Shown here: piece by piece, positions 16,440 through 27,100 of the stretch
How positions within the stretch are numbered: the stretch's first letter is position 1
Layout: each line of letters opens with the position of its first letter
NCBI GenBank assembly: GCA_039182735.1
Contig: JBCDCB010000011.1
Span: 1-64,000, forward strand
Length of the DNA stretch: 64,000 nucleotides
Direction: 5' to 3'
Source of the DNA: JBCDCB01 sp039182735
GTDB taxonomy: Bacteria > Planctomycetota > Phycisphaerae > Phycisphaerales > UBA1924
Notes under the pieces: model-generated
The model's input: the letters and a program-made list of their open reading frames with translations, nothing else
Databases searched by the model: none
Told to the model about the DNA's origin: nothing
Program-made: the position numbers and the translations under genes

Positions 16440-17804
16440 ATGATCCACAGCTACGCGACCGAAGCACTCGAGCAGCTCCACAACCGTCATGCGCACGAGC
16501 GCGAGTTCCTGCAAGCCGCCGAGGAAGTCCTCGAAACACTGGGCCCCGCGCTCGAGAAGCACCCCGAGTATCGCGAGCACGCGATCCTCGATCGCGTGCT
16601 CGAGCCGGAACGGATCATCACGTTCCGCGTGCCGTGGGTTGACGACGGCGGCAACGTCCGCGTCAACCGCGGGTACCGCGTGCAGTTCTCCAGCGTGCTC
16701 GGCCCATACAAGGGCGGCCTCCGCTTCCACCCGAGCGTGAACCAGAGCATCCTGAAGTTCCTTGGCTTCGAGCAGATCTTCAAGAACGCCCTGACGGGTC
16801 GCCCGATCGGCGGCGGCAAGGGCGGCGCCGACTTCGATCCCAAGGGCAAGTCCGACCGCGAGGTCATGGCCTTCTGCCACTCGTTCATGAACGAGCTCTT
16901 CCGCTACATCGGCGCGGATACCGACGTGCCCGCGGGCGACATCGGAGTCGGGGCGCGCGAAGTCGGCTACCTCTTCGGTCAGTACAAACGCCTCGCCAAC
17001 GAGTTCACCGGCGTCTTCACAGGCAAAGATCCCAAGTGGGGTGGTTCGCTCATCCGCCCCGAAGCCACCGGCTACGGATGCGTCTACTTCTGCCGCGAGA
17101 TGGCCAAGTCGCGCGGCGAGTCTCTCGAAGGCAAGCGCTGCATCGTCAGCGGTTCGGGCAACGTCGCGCAGTACACCTGTGAGAAGCTCATTCAACTCGG
17201 TGCCAAGCCCGTCGCGCTCAGCGATTCGGGCGGGTTCGTGCATGATCCGGACGGCATCGATGTCGAGAAGCTCGCGTGGGTCATGGAGCTCAAGAACGAA
17301 CGGCGCGGTCGGATCAGCGAGTACGCCGACGAGTTCAAGTCGGCGACGTACACCGCGTCGGACCGCTCGCTGAGCCACAATCCGATTTGGTCGATCGAGG
17401 CGGACGCCGCCTTCCCCAGCGCGACGCAGAACGAGCTCAATGGCGAGGACGCGACAAATCTGCTCAAGAACGGTGTGAAGTATGTGAGCGAGGGCGCGAA
17501 CATGCCTTCGACTGTCGAAGCCGTCACGAAGTTCCGCGAGGCGAAGATCGGCTACGGCCCCGCGAAGGCCGCGAACGCGGGCGGCGTCGGAACCTCGGCG
17601 CTCGAGATGACGCAGAACGGCATGCGCGATCGCTGGGACGCCGAACGCGTCGAGTCCGAGCTCCTGAAAATCATGGTGCAGATCCACGAGGATTGCGCCG
17701 GAGCCGCCGACACGTACGGCATGCCGGGCGACCTCGCCGCCGGTGCCAACCTCGCGGGGTTCGCGAAGGTCGCCGACGCGATGATCGAGCAGGGCGTCGT
17801 CTGA
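16440..17804 (+). CDS. gdhA: NADP-type glutamate dehydrogenase
   Basis: 454 residues, typical of the hexameric GdhA class. Motifs include VPWVDDGGNVRVNRGYRVQF, GPYKGGLRFHPSVN, the catalytic-lysine region GRPIGGGKGGADFDPKGKSD, then DVPAGDIGVGAREVGYLFG and the Rossmann element VSGSGNVAQYTCEKL. The enzyme interconverts 2-oxoglutarate plus ammonia and glutamate. Length, the GGGKGGADFDPKGKS motif and the DVPAGDIGVG motif point to the biosynthetic NADP-dependent form. ATG 16440 follows a GGGGG run. It is monocistronic, flanked by the tRNA promoter on one side and psuG on the other. Confidence 0.96.
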   Translation: MIHSYATEALEQLHNRHAHEREFLQAAEEVLETLGPALEKHPEYREHAILDRVLEPERIITFRVPWVDDGGNVRVNRGYRVQFSSVLGPYKGGLRFHPSVNQSILKFLGFEQIFKNALTGRPIGGGKGGADFDPKGKSDREVMAFCHSFMNELFRYIGADTDVPAGDIGVGAREVGYLFGQYKRLANEFTGVFTGKDPKWGGSLIRPEATGYGCVYFCREMAKSRGESLEGKRCIVSGSGNVAQYTCEKLIQLGAKPVALSDSGGFVHDPDGIDVEKLAWVMELKNERRGRISEYADEFKSATYTASDRSLSHNPIWSIEADAAFPSATQNELNGEDATNLLKNGVKYVSEGANMPSTVEAVTKFREAKIGYGPAKAANAGGVGTSALEMTQNGMRDRWDAERVESELLKIMVQIHEDCAGAADTYGMPGDLAAGANLAGFAKVADAMIEQGVV

Positions 17805-17810
17805 TCGCGT

Positions 17811-17816
17811 CATACT
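17811..17816 (+). promoter_or_regulatory. CATACT box of psuG
   Basis: CATACT ends 7 nt before ATG 17824, with no Shine-Dalgarno sequence in the 19-bp gap after gdhA. It fits the leaderless pattern seen at fur and the esterase gene. Confidence 0.35.
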
Positions 17817-17823
17817 GCGCGGC

Positions 17824-18711
17824 ATGACGAGCACCATCCCATGCCGGATCCCGCGCCCCGCCGTCGCGCTCGAGACCACGCTGCTGGTTCACGGCGTGCC
17901 CACGCGCGACGCGTCGGCGCTCGCGCGGCGATTGGGTGACGCGGTGCGCACCGCCGGTGCGCATCCCGCGATTGTCGGCGTCGTGTCGGGCGAGCCGATC
18001 GTCGGCGTGGACGAACGCCAACTCGATGCGCTGCTGAGCGCCCCGGACGTCCCCAAGGCGAATACGAGCAACCTGGGCGTGCTCATGGTGCGCGGTTCGC
18101 ACGCCGCGACCACCGTCAGCACCACGATGGAACTCGCGGCGAGCGCCGGCGTGCGCGTCTTCGCCACCGGCGGGCTCGGCGGCGTCCACCCGGGCTACGG
18201 CGACGCATGGGACGTCTCCAGCGATCTGCTCGCCTTCACACGCTTCCCGGTCGCGGTCGTCGCGAGCGGCGTGAAGTCGATCCTCGATGTCGTCTCCACG
18301 AGAGAGATGCTCGAGTCGCTCGGCGTGCCCGTCGTGGGGTGGCGGACCGACGACTTCCCCGCGTTCTACCGGCGCACAAGCGGTACACGCGTCGATGCAC
18401 GCTTCGACGAGATCGACGAACTCGGCGCCTTTGTGCGCACGGAACTGGCTCGGACGGGGCGCGGCATCGTCGTGGCGAATCCCGTGCCCGCGGAAGCCGA
18501 GATCTCTGCAGAAGACTGGGAACGTTGGCTCCGCGAGGCGTCGTCCCGGGCGAGCGCGAATGGCGCGCACGCGCGCGACCTCACACCGACGCTGCTCGCG
18601 GCGTTGCACGAAGTCTCCGCGGGCGCCACCCTGCGGACCAACATCGAACTCGCGTGTTCCAACGCGGCGCTCGCGGGACGCCTGGCTTGTGCGATCGATC
18701 CCGAACCGTGA
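17824..18711 (+). CDS. psuG: Pseudouridine-5'-phosphate glycosidase
   Basis: 295 residues. Signature stretches are ALETTLLVHGVP, VVSGEPIVGV, KANTSNLGVLMVRGSHAATT (catalytic-lysine region of IndA/PsuG proteins), GVRVFATGGLGGVHPG, DVSSDLLAFTRFPVAVVASG and VKSILDVVSTREMLESLGV. The enzyme breaks the C-glycosidic bond of pseudouridine 5'-phosphate to uracil and ribose 5-phosphate. The usual partner kinase PsuK is not adjacent, and the downstream HAD gene at 45 kb is too distant to assume a link. Slightly shorter than the usual 300-310 residues. Confidence 0.93.
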   Translation: MTSTIPCRIPRPAVALETTLLVHGVPTRDASALARRLGDAVRTAGAHPAIVGVVSGEPIVGVDERQLDALLSAPDVPKANTSNLGVLMVRGSHAATTVSTTMELAASAGVRVFATGGLGGVHPGYGDAWDVSSDLLAFTRFPVAVVASGVKSILDVVSTREMLESLGVPVVGWRTDDFPAFYRRTSGTRVDARFDEIDELGAFVRTELARTGRGIVVANPVPAEAEISAEDWERWLREASSRASANGAHARDLTPTLLAALHEVSAGATLRTNIELACSNAALAGRLACAIDPEP

Positions 18712-18765
18712 CCGATCGCGCGTCCGCGGATACGCTGTGCGACCCCCGAACCGCGGAGCCAAGCC

Positions 18766-20328
18766 ATGCCAGACCGACTGTCACTCTTCGCCGCTTGTGT
18801 CCTGCTCGCTGCACCGAGCGCGTGCGCACAGCAGATCGTGCTCGACGGCACCTTCGACGACTGGGCCTCGGTCCCCGTCGGTGTGACCGACCCCGCGGGC
18901 GACGCAACGGGCGCCTTCGACGTCACAGAGGCGCGTGCCACCCTCCGTGGCGGCACACTCTTCCTGCGCTTCGACATCAGTAGCGAGCGCAACCTGCAGA
19001 GTGGTAGCGGGAGCGACGGCACGCTCGTCATCACCATCCAACTCCCGAGCGGCGAGACGCTGCGCATCGACACACGCGCGCGCACGAACACGCTCAACGG
19101 CGGTCCGATCGGTTGGAACTTTCTCAACCTGCAGACCGCGCCGACGTTTGCCGCCACGGAGTTCGAGGCGCGGATCGATCTCTCGCTCTTCGGTGTGAGC
19201 GAGGGCGACACGGTACAGGTCGCCTTCGAGGGCTCCGACACGGTGGACGCGATGGCGATCGCCGAGACCTCGCCGCTGCCCGCCCCGACGTTCGCGTCGC
19301 CCAATCGTGCGCCCGGCAGCGAGTTCCGCATCGCGAGCCTCAACACGCTGCAGAGCGGGATCATCGACTTCCGCCAGACCGAAGAGATCGGCAGGCTGGT
19401 CGATGGCGTGAACGCGGAGATCTACGCCTTCCAAGAGGAGTACGACTCGAACGCTCAGCAGATCGCGACGTTTCTCGGGAGCGTCGATCCGCTCGAAGAC
19501 GGGCGTGCGTGGAACGTACACAAGAACTTCGACAACGTGGTCGCGAGCCCGTACCCCGTGACGCCGATCCCCGGTGAGTCAGAGAATCCTGGGAGCGGCA
19601 CGCCGACCGGCGCGTACGCCGCCGCGGTTGTTGACCTGCCCTTCGGCCCCGTCATCGTGCTGAGCATCCATCCCAAGTGCTGCGGCTCGATCGGGAGCAG
19701 CGAAGACGACCGGCGTATCCGCCAGACCGGCGCGATGGCGCTCACCATCCTCAAGATGCGCGCCGGTTCGTGGAATGCGCCGTACGCCCATCTCAACGCG
19801 TATCGCGACGCCCCCGTGGTGGTGATCGGCGACTGGAACCTCGTGGGCTCGCGCCAGCCCCTCACGCTGCTCGAGAGCCCCGAGGGCGCGGCGCTCACCG
19901 ACCTGCTGCTCACCGAACTCGACGGCATCGGAACGGCGACGTGGATCGGCGGCAACACCGGGCCGGGGTCGTTCCAGCCCGGACGCCTCGATCTGTGCGC
20001 CTACGACGCTCAGCGACTGTCACAGGCCTCCGGCTTCCTGGTTGACACGCGCCGGCTCCCGCAGATGCTGCTCGATGAACTCGGCATGCAGGCCGGCGAC
20101 AGCGGCGCTTCGGACCACCTGCTCATGGTGACCGACTTCCGCTACGAGTTCCCGTCGCGCATCGACGTGAACGGTGACGAGCAGATCAGCGTGCAGGACA
20201 TCAACTTCGTCGTGTCGAACCTCGGTCTCGAAACCGATGGCGCGGGCTTCCCCCCCGGCGATACCAACGCCAGCGGCGACGTCACCGTCGAAGACATCAC
20301 GATCGTTGTGAACTCACTCGGACGCTGA
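18766..20328 (+). CDS. Secreted endonuclease/exonuclease/phosphatase-fold protein with dockerin-like tail
   Basis: 520 residues with a signal peptide (LSLFAACVLLAAPSACAQ). Residues about 22-175 form a beta-rich module (LDGTFDDWASVPVGVTDPAG) like the carbohydrate-binding family 9/DOMON-type domains. The central part resembles the EEP fold: RIASLNTLQSG, IYAFQEEYD, VIGDWNLVGSR and the C-terminal SDHLLMVTDF, where the final D-H is the family's catalytic pair. The last 55 residues carry two Ca-binding dockerin-like repeats (DVNGDEQISVQDIN, GDTNASGDVTVEDIT). It may hydrolyse phosphodiesters outside the cell. A GGAG site precedes the ATG. Its 3' end overlaps the convergent FecR-domain gene by 15 bp. 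Confidence 0.8.
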   Translation: MPDRLSLFAACVLLAAPSACAQQIVLDGTFDDWASVPVGVTDPAGDATGAFDVTEARATLRGGTLFLRFDISSERNLQSGSGSDGTLVITIQLPSGETLRIDTRARTNTLNGGPIGWNFLNLQTAPTFAATEFEARIDLSLFGVSEGDTVQVAFEGSDTVDAMAIAETSPLPAPTFASPNRAPGSEFRIASLNTLQSGIIDFRQTEEIGRLVDGVNAEIYAFQEEYDSNAQQIATFLGSVDPLEDGRAWNVHKNFDNVVASPYPVTPIPGESENPGSGTPTGAYAAAVVDLPFGPVIVLSIHPKCCGSIGSSEDDRRIRQTGAMALTILKMRAGSWNAPYAHLNAYRDAPVVVIGDWNLVGSRQPLTLLESPEGAALTDLLLTELDGIGTATWIGGNTGPGSFQPGRLDLCAYDAQRLSQASGFLVDTRRLPQMLLDELGMQAGDSGASDHLLMVTDFRYEFPSRIDVNGDEQISVQDINFVVSNLGLETDGAGFPPGDTNASGDVTVEDITIVVNSLGR

Positions 20329-23300
20329 ACCCGCCAGCGGGTTCGCGATGACCACGCCACCACCCGAACTGCACGGGTGACCCACGCCGGCCTGCTGGCG
20401 CAGATCGAGCGCAGCGGCACCGGTGCCGTCCACGCGGTTGACGTTGTTCATCAGGGTCTCGGGCACCATGGTGAGCAACGCGTTGATGCGGCAGAAGCCG
20501 GGGTCGGCGGAGCCGCGGACGAACTCGTCCGTGAAGATCGCCTGAAACGCCGGTGTTTCGGCGGCCTGCTGGCTGAACGCGGTGCGTGCGAAGAGCGGGT
20601 CGATGTTCGCGGCATCGATCTGCGTGGTGGTGAGTCGATCGCCGCCGAGGCGCGCGCCGTCGATGTCACCGACCGCGAACGTCGCGTCGGTCTCGATCGT
20701 GCCGGCGAAGCCCGCGGGCTGCGTGAACGCGCCGGACCCTGCGTCGTCGGCGGCGTCGAGCCTGCGGACACGCGGGTTGCTCAGGTCACCCGAGACGTTG
20801 CCCGAAGGGCTGAAGGTGACGAAGTAGAGCCCGCTGCCCTCCCCCGTTTGCTCATCGACGGAGTCGTAGATCCCGATCGAGAGGCTCCGCGCGAAGGTGT
20901 CGCCCTCGAGCACAGAACCCACACCGGCGATCCGTGCGACCTGGCTGAACTCCTGCGAGGCGAAGTCCGCGCTCACCAGCGTGGACGCGTTGCGATCGAA
21001 GTCGCCCTGCCCGCCCCAGAAGACGTTCTCGATGTACGGCGAACGCATGCCGTCGCCCGGGTCGAGCTCGATGAGCAGCAGGTTCGAGAACTCCACACCC
21101 TGCGGCCGGTCGATGCTGTCGAATCGGCCCGCGAGGTAGAGCAGCCCGCTGGTGCTGTCGGCGGCGAGGCCTTCGAGCTCCACGGCGCGCCCGAAGCCGG
21201 CGATGTCGGTGACGATGCCGTCGTCGAGCGCGCTGGTCCCGACGTCGAGCAACGAGAGGCGGCTGTTGCCGAACATCACGCCTTGCCCGCCCGCGTCGAA
21301 GCTCGAGAGCGTGGCGAAGAGGCGTTCGTTCTCGTTGAAGTCGGTGAGCGTGCCGAGCCCCGTGATGACGGCGTTCGAGGAGCCGTTGGGACCGAAGGCG
21401 TTGTCAAAGGTCTCGACGAGCGACCACGGGCCGCCGACGCCGGGCATGCTCAGGTCAACGGTGACTTCATAAAGGTCGTTGAGCTGGGTGTTGTTGCCCG
21501 ACGCGAAGGTCTGCCCGCCGTTGGCGAGCAGGAGCGTCCCCGTGCTGGTGGGCGAGATGGCGAAGAGCGATGTGGCAACGCCGCCGACGGGCTGCGGGGA
21601 AACCACACCGTTGAGCGACTCGATCGACGTCGAACCGCCGGGGATCTGCACGCCGATCGTGTCCAGCGCGCCGGTATCGACCGCGATCAGTTCGCTGACG
21701 CTCCCGATGGCCTCGCTGCCCGCGAAGACATCGCCGGGCGCACGCCCGCTGCGGATATCGAAGATCGAAGCGCCGACGCCGCCCTCGATGCCGACGTTGC
21801 TGACGAGGGCCAGGCGCAGGGCGGTCTGGATGTCCCCGTCGTTGTTGAGCCACGCCGCTCGCGCCGCGATCGGGTCGGCCGAGCCCGAGATGAGCGACTC
21901 GGCAACGAACGGGAGGATGTCGTCCACCACGACGCCCGTGTAGCCGAGATCGGCGAAGAACCGATCGATCGTCACGCGGTCGGTCTGCGACGGATCGCCC
22001 TCATCCAACTCTGCCAGCGTGCTCGATGTCGCCGCGACGTCGTTGATGCCCGCGAGACCGACCGTCGCGTTGATATCGAGCGTCGCCTGCGAGTCGATGC
22101 GGATGATGTTGTTGGAGGTGGTCGCGTTGAGATCGACGGTCACATAGACGAGTTCGCTGCCCTCGACATCGTCGAAAAAGGCCGAAATCACGAGGAAGTC
22201 GCGATTCGTGCTGGGCTCGCGCGTGTACGCCGCGCCATCGACCGTGATGTTCGCGCGCGTCAGGATCTCGGCGGCGTCCAGATCGCCCGCCTCGACCGAC
22301 TGCGGGTCGAAGCCGAGCGTCGTGATCCTCGTGACCGCACCGGTGCGCGGATCGAGCTCGAAGATGCGGCCCGACTCGAGCGTTGTGCTCCCGAGCTGCG
22401 TGAGTTCGCTCGCCGAGAACCCGACGGCGTAGAGGCGGCCCGTGCGGTTCGAGCCGTCGAGCGCGAGCAGACCGGACCCTTCGCCGAACGACGCGACGCC
22501 GGCGATCGAACCGTTCTCGCGGACTTCCGTCAGCAGGCTGTTGAACAGCGTGGACGGGTCATCGTTCACAACGAGGGAGTAGATGGAATCGCCGACCACG
22601 CCGAGACCGGTGAACGAGCCGAAGCCCTCGGCGATGCCGGGGTCTCCGAACGCGCCCTCGGTGAACCGGCGCAGCTCTTGGAACTGAGCCGACGTGGGTG
22701 GCGAGGAGGCGAAGGTGCTCAGCGGGACATCGGCAAAGAGCAGTTCGTTGAAGGTGTTGCCGATGGAGAACTCACCGCCGAGGGTGATGATCTCGTCGCT
22801 GCCGCGGGCGTAGAGGATGCGGAGCGTGTCGGGCGAGATGAACTGGGTGGCGGCGCCGCCCGAGCCGTCGTCGCTGCGGACGGGGCTGTCGGGTCCTGCG
22901 GGACGGTTGCTGGGCGGCGAGACGCGGACGGCGCGGAGCGCCTGCAGGTCCCCGAACTGGAAGTCGAGGAACTCATTGGTGGTGAAGACGGGCGTGCCGC
23001 CGCCTCCACCCCCACCGCCGCCGCCTCCTCCGCCATCACCGGGATCGACCGGGATGATCGGTTCGGTGGGCTGATCGGGCACGAACGGGGGCGGGTCCTC
23101 GCCGTCACCGCTGTCGGGCGGCGTCACCGGGGGCGTGGTCGGAGGGGTCACGGGCGGCGTCGGCGGCACCACAGGTGGAAGGTTCGGGTTCGCGGGCTCG
23201 CCCGTGCCGGGGTTCACCGGCGCATTGGGGTTGATGATCTGGTCCTGGCCCGCCGTGACCTCGCTCTGCGCGGCCTGCGCGGCGGATTGGAACGACGTGC

Positions 23301-24132
23301 CCGCCGTACCGGAAGACGAGGACGTCGCCGTCGAGGGGTTGTTGATGACCGCGCGTGCGGCGCTCGTCGTGCCCGTGCCTGAGGAGGGCGGAGCTTCCGC
23401 AGCCGCGATCTGGTCGGAACCGATCACCACGACCGTGTCCACTTCCTTCGTCTCGGCGGTGGTGGTCTCGGTATTGGCTGCGTCGCCGCCGCTGATCATG
23501 TTCTGCACGCCGCGGTTCGCGCCGAACCGTACGCTGCCGCGATCCACCGCAGCGACCGTCGGGAAACCGCCGCGCACGGTGATGCGACCGAACGTGCCGC
23601 GCACGGCGAGCGTGGCGTCCGGAGCGCGGACCTTGACGTCGTTCTGCGCCGCGGTCGAGGTGATGTCGAAGATCACGTCGCCAAGTGGCATATCAAGGGT
23701 CGTGCGATCGATCGATTCGCCGGTCTCGGGATCGGTGTCCTTGTAGGCCTCGGCGATCGCGACCTTCGTCAGCTTTTCAACCGTGAAGATCTGGTTGTCA
23801 CCGACGCGCAGAACAACCGAATCACGAAGGCTTGTCGTGATGATCGCGTTCTCAGGGAGCACCTGCCCGACCTTGAGTGGCTGCGGTGCGCCCTCTCCGG
23901 GGAGCGTCACCGTCGGACGCCCCTTGATCGCCGCGACCACCGCGCGGTTCACCTCACGCGCCTCGCCCTGCTCTTGGACAGCGCCGGCGGCGTCGCCCTG
24001 CTGCGTCTGCTGAGCCGGTGCCTGCTCGGCGGGCTCTGGTTGGGCGTCCTGCGCGCTCACGGTGCTGCCCGCGGCGGCGAGGATGAGCGCGGCCGAAAGG
24101 GCGATCAGGCGGGTGTCTTGGCTCTTGGGCAC
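20314..24132 (-). CDS. Giant secreted FecR-domain protein
   Basis: 1272 residues from GTG 24132, 8 nt after a CCAGGAG site; the longer frame to 24168 lacks one. A signal peptide (LIALSAALILAAAGSTVSAQ) is followed by a Gln/Pro/Ala-rich segment. The FecR domain spans about residues 70-220, with AIITTSLRDSVVLRVGDNQI, VKVRAPDATLAVRGTFGRIT and VDRGSVRFGAN. A proline-rich linker (PPVTPPTTPP repeats) and a run of Gly residues lead to a beta-rich C-terminal region of about 850 residues, unrecognised but with beta-propeller-like phrases (SIYSLVVNDDPST, GRLYAVGF, LLYLAGRFDS). It is last in a minus-strand operon with a CHASE2 cyclase. No sigma factor or TonB receptor is adjacent, so this is not the classical iron-dicitrate arrangement. 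Confidence 0.85.
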   Translation of the reverse strand: MPKSQDTRLIALSAALILAAAGSTVSAQDAQPEPAEQAPAQQTQQGDAAGAVQEQGEAREVNRAVVAAIKGRPTVTLPGEGAPQPLKVGQVLPENAIITTSLRDSVVLRVGDNQIFTVEKLTKVAIAEAYKDTDPETGESIDRTTLDMPLGDVIFDITSTAAQNDVKVRAPDATLAVRGTFGRITVRGGFPTVAAVDRGSVRFGANRGVQNMISGGDAANTETTTAETKEVDTVVVIGSDQIAAAEAPPSSGTGTTSAARAVINNPSTATSSSSGTAGTSFQSAAQAAQSEVTAGQDQIINPNAPVNPGTGEPANPNLPPVVPPTPPVTPPTTPPVTPPDSGDGEDPPPFVPDQPTEPIIPVDPGDGGGGGGGGGGGGGTPVFTTNEFLDFQFGDLQALRAVRVSPPSNRPAGPDSPVRSDDGSGGAATQFISPDTLRILYARGSDEIITLGGEFSIGNTFNELLFADVPLSTFASSPPTSAQFQELRRFTEGAFGDPGIAEGFGSFTGLGVVGDSIYSLVVNDDPSTLFNSLLTEVRENGSIAGVASFGEGSGLLALDGSNRTGRLYAVGFSASELTQLGSTTLESGRIFELDPRTGAVTRITTLGFDPQSVEAGDLDAAEILTRANITVDGAAYTREPSTNRDFLVISAFFDDVEGSELVYVTVDLNATTSNNIIRIDSQATLDINATVGLAGINDVAATSSTLAELDEGDPSQTDRVTIDRFFADLGYTGVVVDDILPFVAESLISGSADPIAARAAWLNNDGDIQTALRLALVSNVGIEGGVGASIFDIRSGRAPGDVFAGSEAIGSVSELIAVDTGALDTIGVQIPGGSTSIESLNGVVSPQPVGGVATSLFAISPTSTGTLLLANGGQTFASGNNTQLNDLYEVTVDLSMPGVGGPWSLVETFDNAFGPNGSSNAVITGLGTLTDFNENERLFATLSSFDAGGQGVMFGNSRLSLLDVGTSALDDGIVTDIAGFGRAVELEGLAADSTSGLLYLAGRFDSIDRPQGVEFSNLLLIELDPGDGMRSPYIENVFWGGQGDFDRNASTLVSADFASQEFSQVARIAGVGSVLEGDTFARSLSIGIYDSVDEQTGEGSGLYFVTFSPSGNVSGDLSNPRVRRLDAADDAGSGAFTQPAGFAGTIETDATFAVGDIDGARLGGDRLTTTQIDAANIDPLFARTAFSQQAAETPAFQAIFTDEFVRGSADPGFCRINALLTMVPETLMNNVNRVDGTGAAALDLRQQAGVGHPCSSGGGVVIANPLAGSASE

Positions 24133-24169
24133 GTTCGAGTCTCCTGGTCCGAGGTCCCTCGGATACACC

Positions 24170-27100
24170 TTACTTGTCGGTCAGCACGACGGCTCCGTCG
24201 AATTCCTCTCCAGGGCCGCCTTGCGCGCGAATCATCTCGATCGATGAGCGATAGATGCCCGTGAGGGCCTTCTCGCCGAACTCCCGCTCGAGCTGGTCGA
24301 ATCCTGCAAGACAATCGTCGAATTTTCCGGTGATGTATGCAAGCACTGATTCTTCGGTGAGTTGGATCCAGTCCAACGTGCGCTCGCCCTTGGGTGTTCG
24401 GTGTCCGATAAGTTCGAACAGGGACTCCGGCTCGCTCTTGCCCTTCACCACGATCCGCCCAAGCGGTCGGACCAATATGTCTTCGCCGATGAGGTCCCGC
24501 GTCCGCTGGGAGATGGTCACCGTGGTGCCGAACTGCTTCGAACCCGATTCAAGGCGAGCGGCGAGGTTCACGGTGTCGCCGATGACGGTGTAGGCGGACT
24601 TGTTGGGCGGGTTGCCGAAGTCGCCGACATTGACGACACCGGTCGCGAGCCCGAGGCGGATCTGGAGTTCCCCCGCTTCTTTGGCAAAGGCGTGTGAGCT
24701 GTTGAGCAGATCGAGGCGGTCGAGCTGGGCGAGGCACGCTTCGGCCGCGTGCCGGGCGTGGTCGGGGTCGTCGAGCGGCGCGCCCCAGAAAGCCATAACG
24801 GCATCGCCGATGTACTTGTCGATCGTCGCCTTGTGGATCTGCAATTCCTCGGTCATCGCGCCGAGGTAGGTCGCGAGCATCTCCGCGATCTGCTCGGTGC
24901 CGAGCTTCTCGGTGAGCGACGTGAAGCCCGCGATGTCTGAGAACATCACGGTGACTTCTTTCTTCGTCGGCTTCATCGTGTCGAGGTTCGGGTTGTTGAC
25001 GAGGATGTCCACGACCTCGGGCGAGACGTAGCTCTTGAAGCGTTCCTCGGTGCGTTTGCGACCGACTTCCTCAACGAACAACCGGTGCATCGAGACTGCG
25101 AGCCAGGAGACGAAGCCGCTCACCAGCGGTGCGCCGAGCGGCGTCACGAGGTTCTGCGAATCCCAGAAGAAGACGCCGGAGATCGCGGTACCTGCCAGCG
25201 CCAGCAATACGAGCACCTGCGGCCCGATCGCGACGCCGAACCGCACCGCGACGAAGGTCGCGAGGATCCCCGCGCCGAGCACGGTGAGCACATCGGCCCA
25301 GCGTGACGCCATGCGCAGCGTGTGCTCGGTGAGCAGTGCGTTGGCGACGGCCATATGTACGTACACGCCCGGCGTTTTGGTGTCGATGCTGGTCGAGATG
25401 AAGTCGGCATCCACGCCCGTCGCGGTCCAACCGATGAAGACGATTTTCCCGCCGAAGAGGTTGCGGAACCGCTTCTTTCGCAGCTCGTCGATGCGTTCGA
25501 TCCCGGCGTCGATCTCCGCGACCGCCAGCGGCGCGCGCTCGACGAACAGGTGCAGGCGCAGCACCCGCGTGACTTGTGCCTTGTTGAGCTCCATGAGCAT
25601 GGGTGCGCGCGCGGCGAACGGATCGTAGCGTTCGCTGAGCGCCGCGAAGGCGTCGGCGCCGAGATTCAGGAATGCCTCGAGGTCAACATCGGACCATGCC
25701 TCGCCTTCATCGGCCGCGAGCAGATCCGCTCCGACGTCATAGAACGCCTGCGGGTTGTCGAACGCGCCGTAGAGCTCCTGCGCCCGCTCGCCTCGCCTGA
25801 GTAGCAGTTCCACACCGAACCGCCGGTCGTCGCTCGTCGCGGCCTCGAGCAGGTTGAAGCCCGAGATCATGTCTTCGATCAGCACTTCGAGGTTGGCCAC
25901 CTCGCTCGCTTCTTCCGGCGTGAAGTCGAAGAGCGCATCGAGATCCGGACGCATCGATTGGCGGATCTCGGTCGCGGCCTCGATCGCGCGTTCCCACCGC
26001 GTCTTCTGATCGAGGTAGAGCGCCCGCCAGCCCGGCGCACGAAGGTCTACGCGCTCGCCGCCGACCATCTCGGCGGTCTCTTCGTACGTCACAACGTCGT
26101 CGGCGCTGAGCACGTCGAATGCTTCGACCATCAGGCGCACCTGCGCGTCGAGTGTCGCCAGGTTCTCCGCGATCCGTCGTTCGGCGTCGAGGGGATCGAG
26201 CAGCGATCCGCCGGAGACCAGCGCCGCGTCGGGCACGGCGGGGCCGAGCATCGACTCGCGTTTGAACTGCTCGCGCCAGCCGCGGGTCGGGAAGAGGCTC
26301 AGCGAATCGTCGTCGAGATCGAGCGTCCGGCTCGTGCGCGGCCACGTGATGTACTGCAGCGCGTATGTCGGCCCGTTGTTCTTGAGATCGCGTGTCCCCA
26401 TCGGCAGCGAACGGATCGAGCCGTACGCGGGCGTGACGGTCACGAGTTGCCGCTCGTCCGGGATGCTCATGGAGAGCGCGAGCTTGTCGGGGTCAGCGCC
26501 GAGGTACGTCGCCGCCGCAGAGAGCCCGAGGTTCGGATAGCAATACTCGGCATGACGGGTCCACAGCGGGATCAGCCGCACCTTGCCGTCGAGATCCTCG
26601 CTCCGATAGGTCACCGAGGCGATGCGGGCGGCGGCGTCGGTGAACGCGGGGATCGGCGGGCGCGGGTCGGAGGTGTCGGGCCACGGGCGCCCGTCTTGGG
26701 GTGACGCCACCGCCGAGCGAGTACGCGTCCGCAGGATCGCGTGCGCGCGCTCGAACTTCTCCGTGAAGTCGTCCAGCGCGGGGCCCGCGCCCTTGCCGAG
26801 CTCGTCGCGGAGTGCGCGCGGGTAGTCCGACCGGATCGCGAGCAGTTCGCGCAGCAGTTGACGCGACGGGAGGTCGGGCGATGCGCCGACCTGCTCGAAC
26901 ACGTCTTCAAAGGGAACACGCGGGACCTCCCCGCCGAGCACGTCGGATCGGTTTTCACGCGCCGGTTCGTCCCACGGGAAAGAGGCCGCGAGGATCACCC
27001 CGCCGTGCGAAGCGATCGCGTCGCGCAGACGCTGATCACCGACCGAAAGCGTTTCGCCCTCGGACTCGACCGCCTCGGTAAACAGCACATCGACGGCGAT

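Noticed and set aside
18723..18758. TCCGCGG...CCGCGGA as a terminator after psuG
   Set aside because: Seven-base arms with a 20-base loop and no T tract; it also overlaps a TACGCT promoter-like box.
22990..23040. Poly-glycine run as a sequencing or tandem-repeat anomaly
   Set aside because: It is in frame, uses mixed Gly codons and fits a Pro/Gly linker between the FecR domain and the C-terminal region.
20377..23382. 1001-codon open frame on the plus strand
   Set aside because: Antisense to the FecR-domain gene. It is Arg/Glu/Ala/Val-rich without domains, a typical by-product of GC-rich coding on the other strand.
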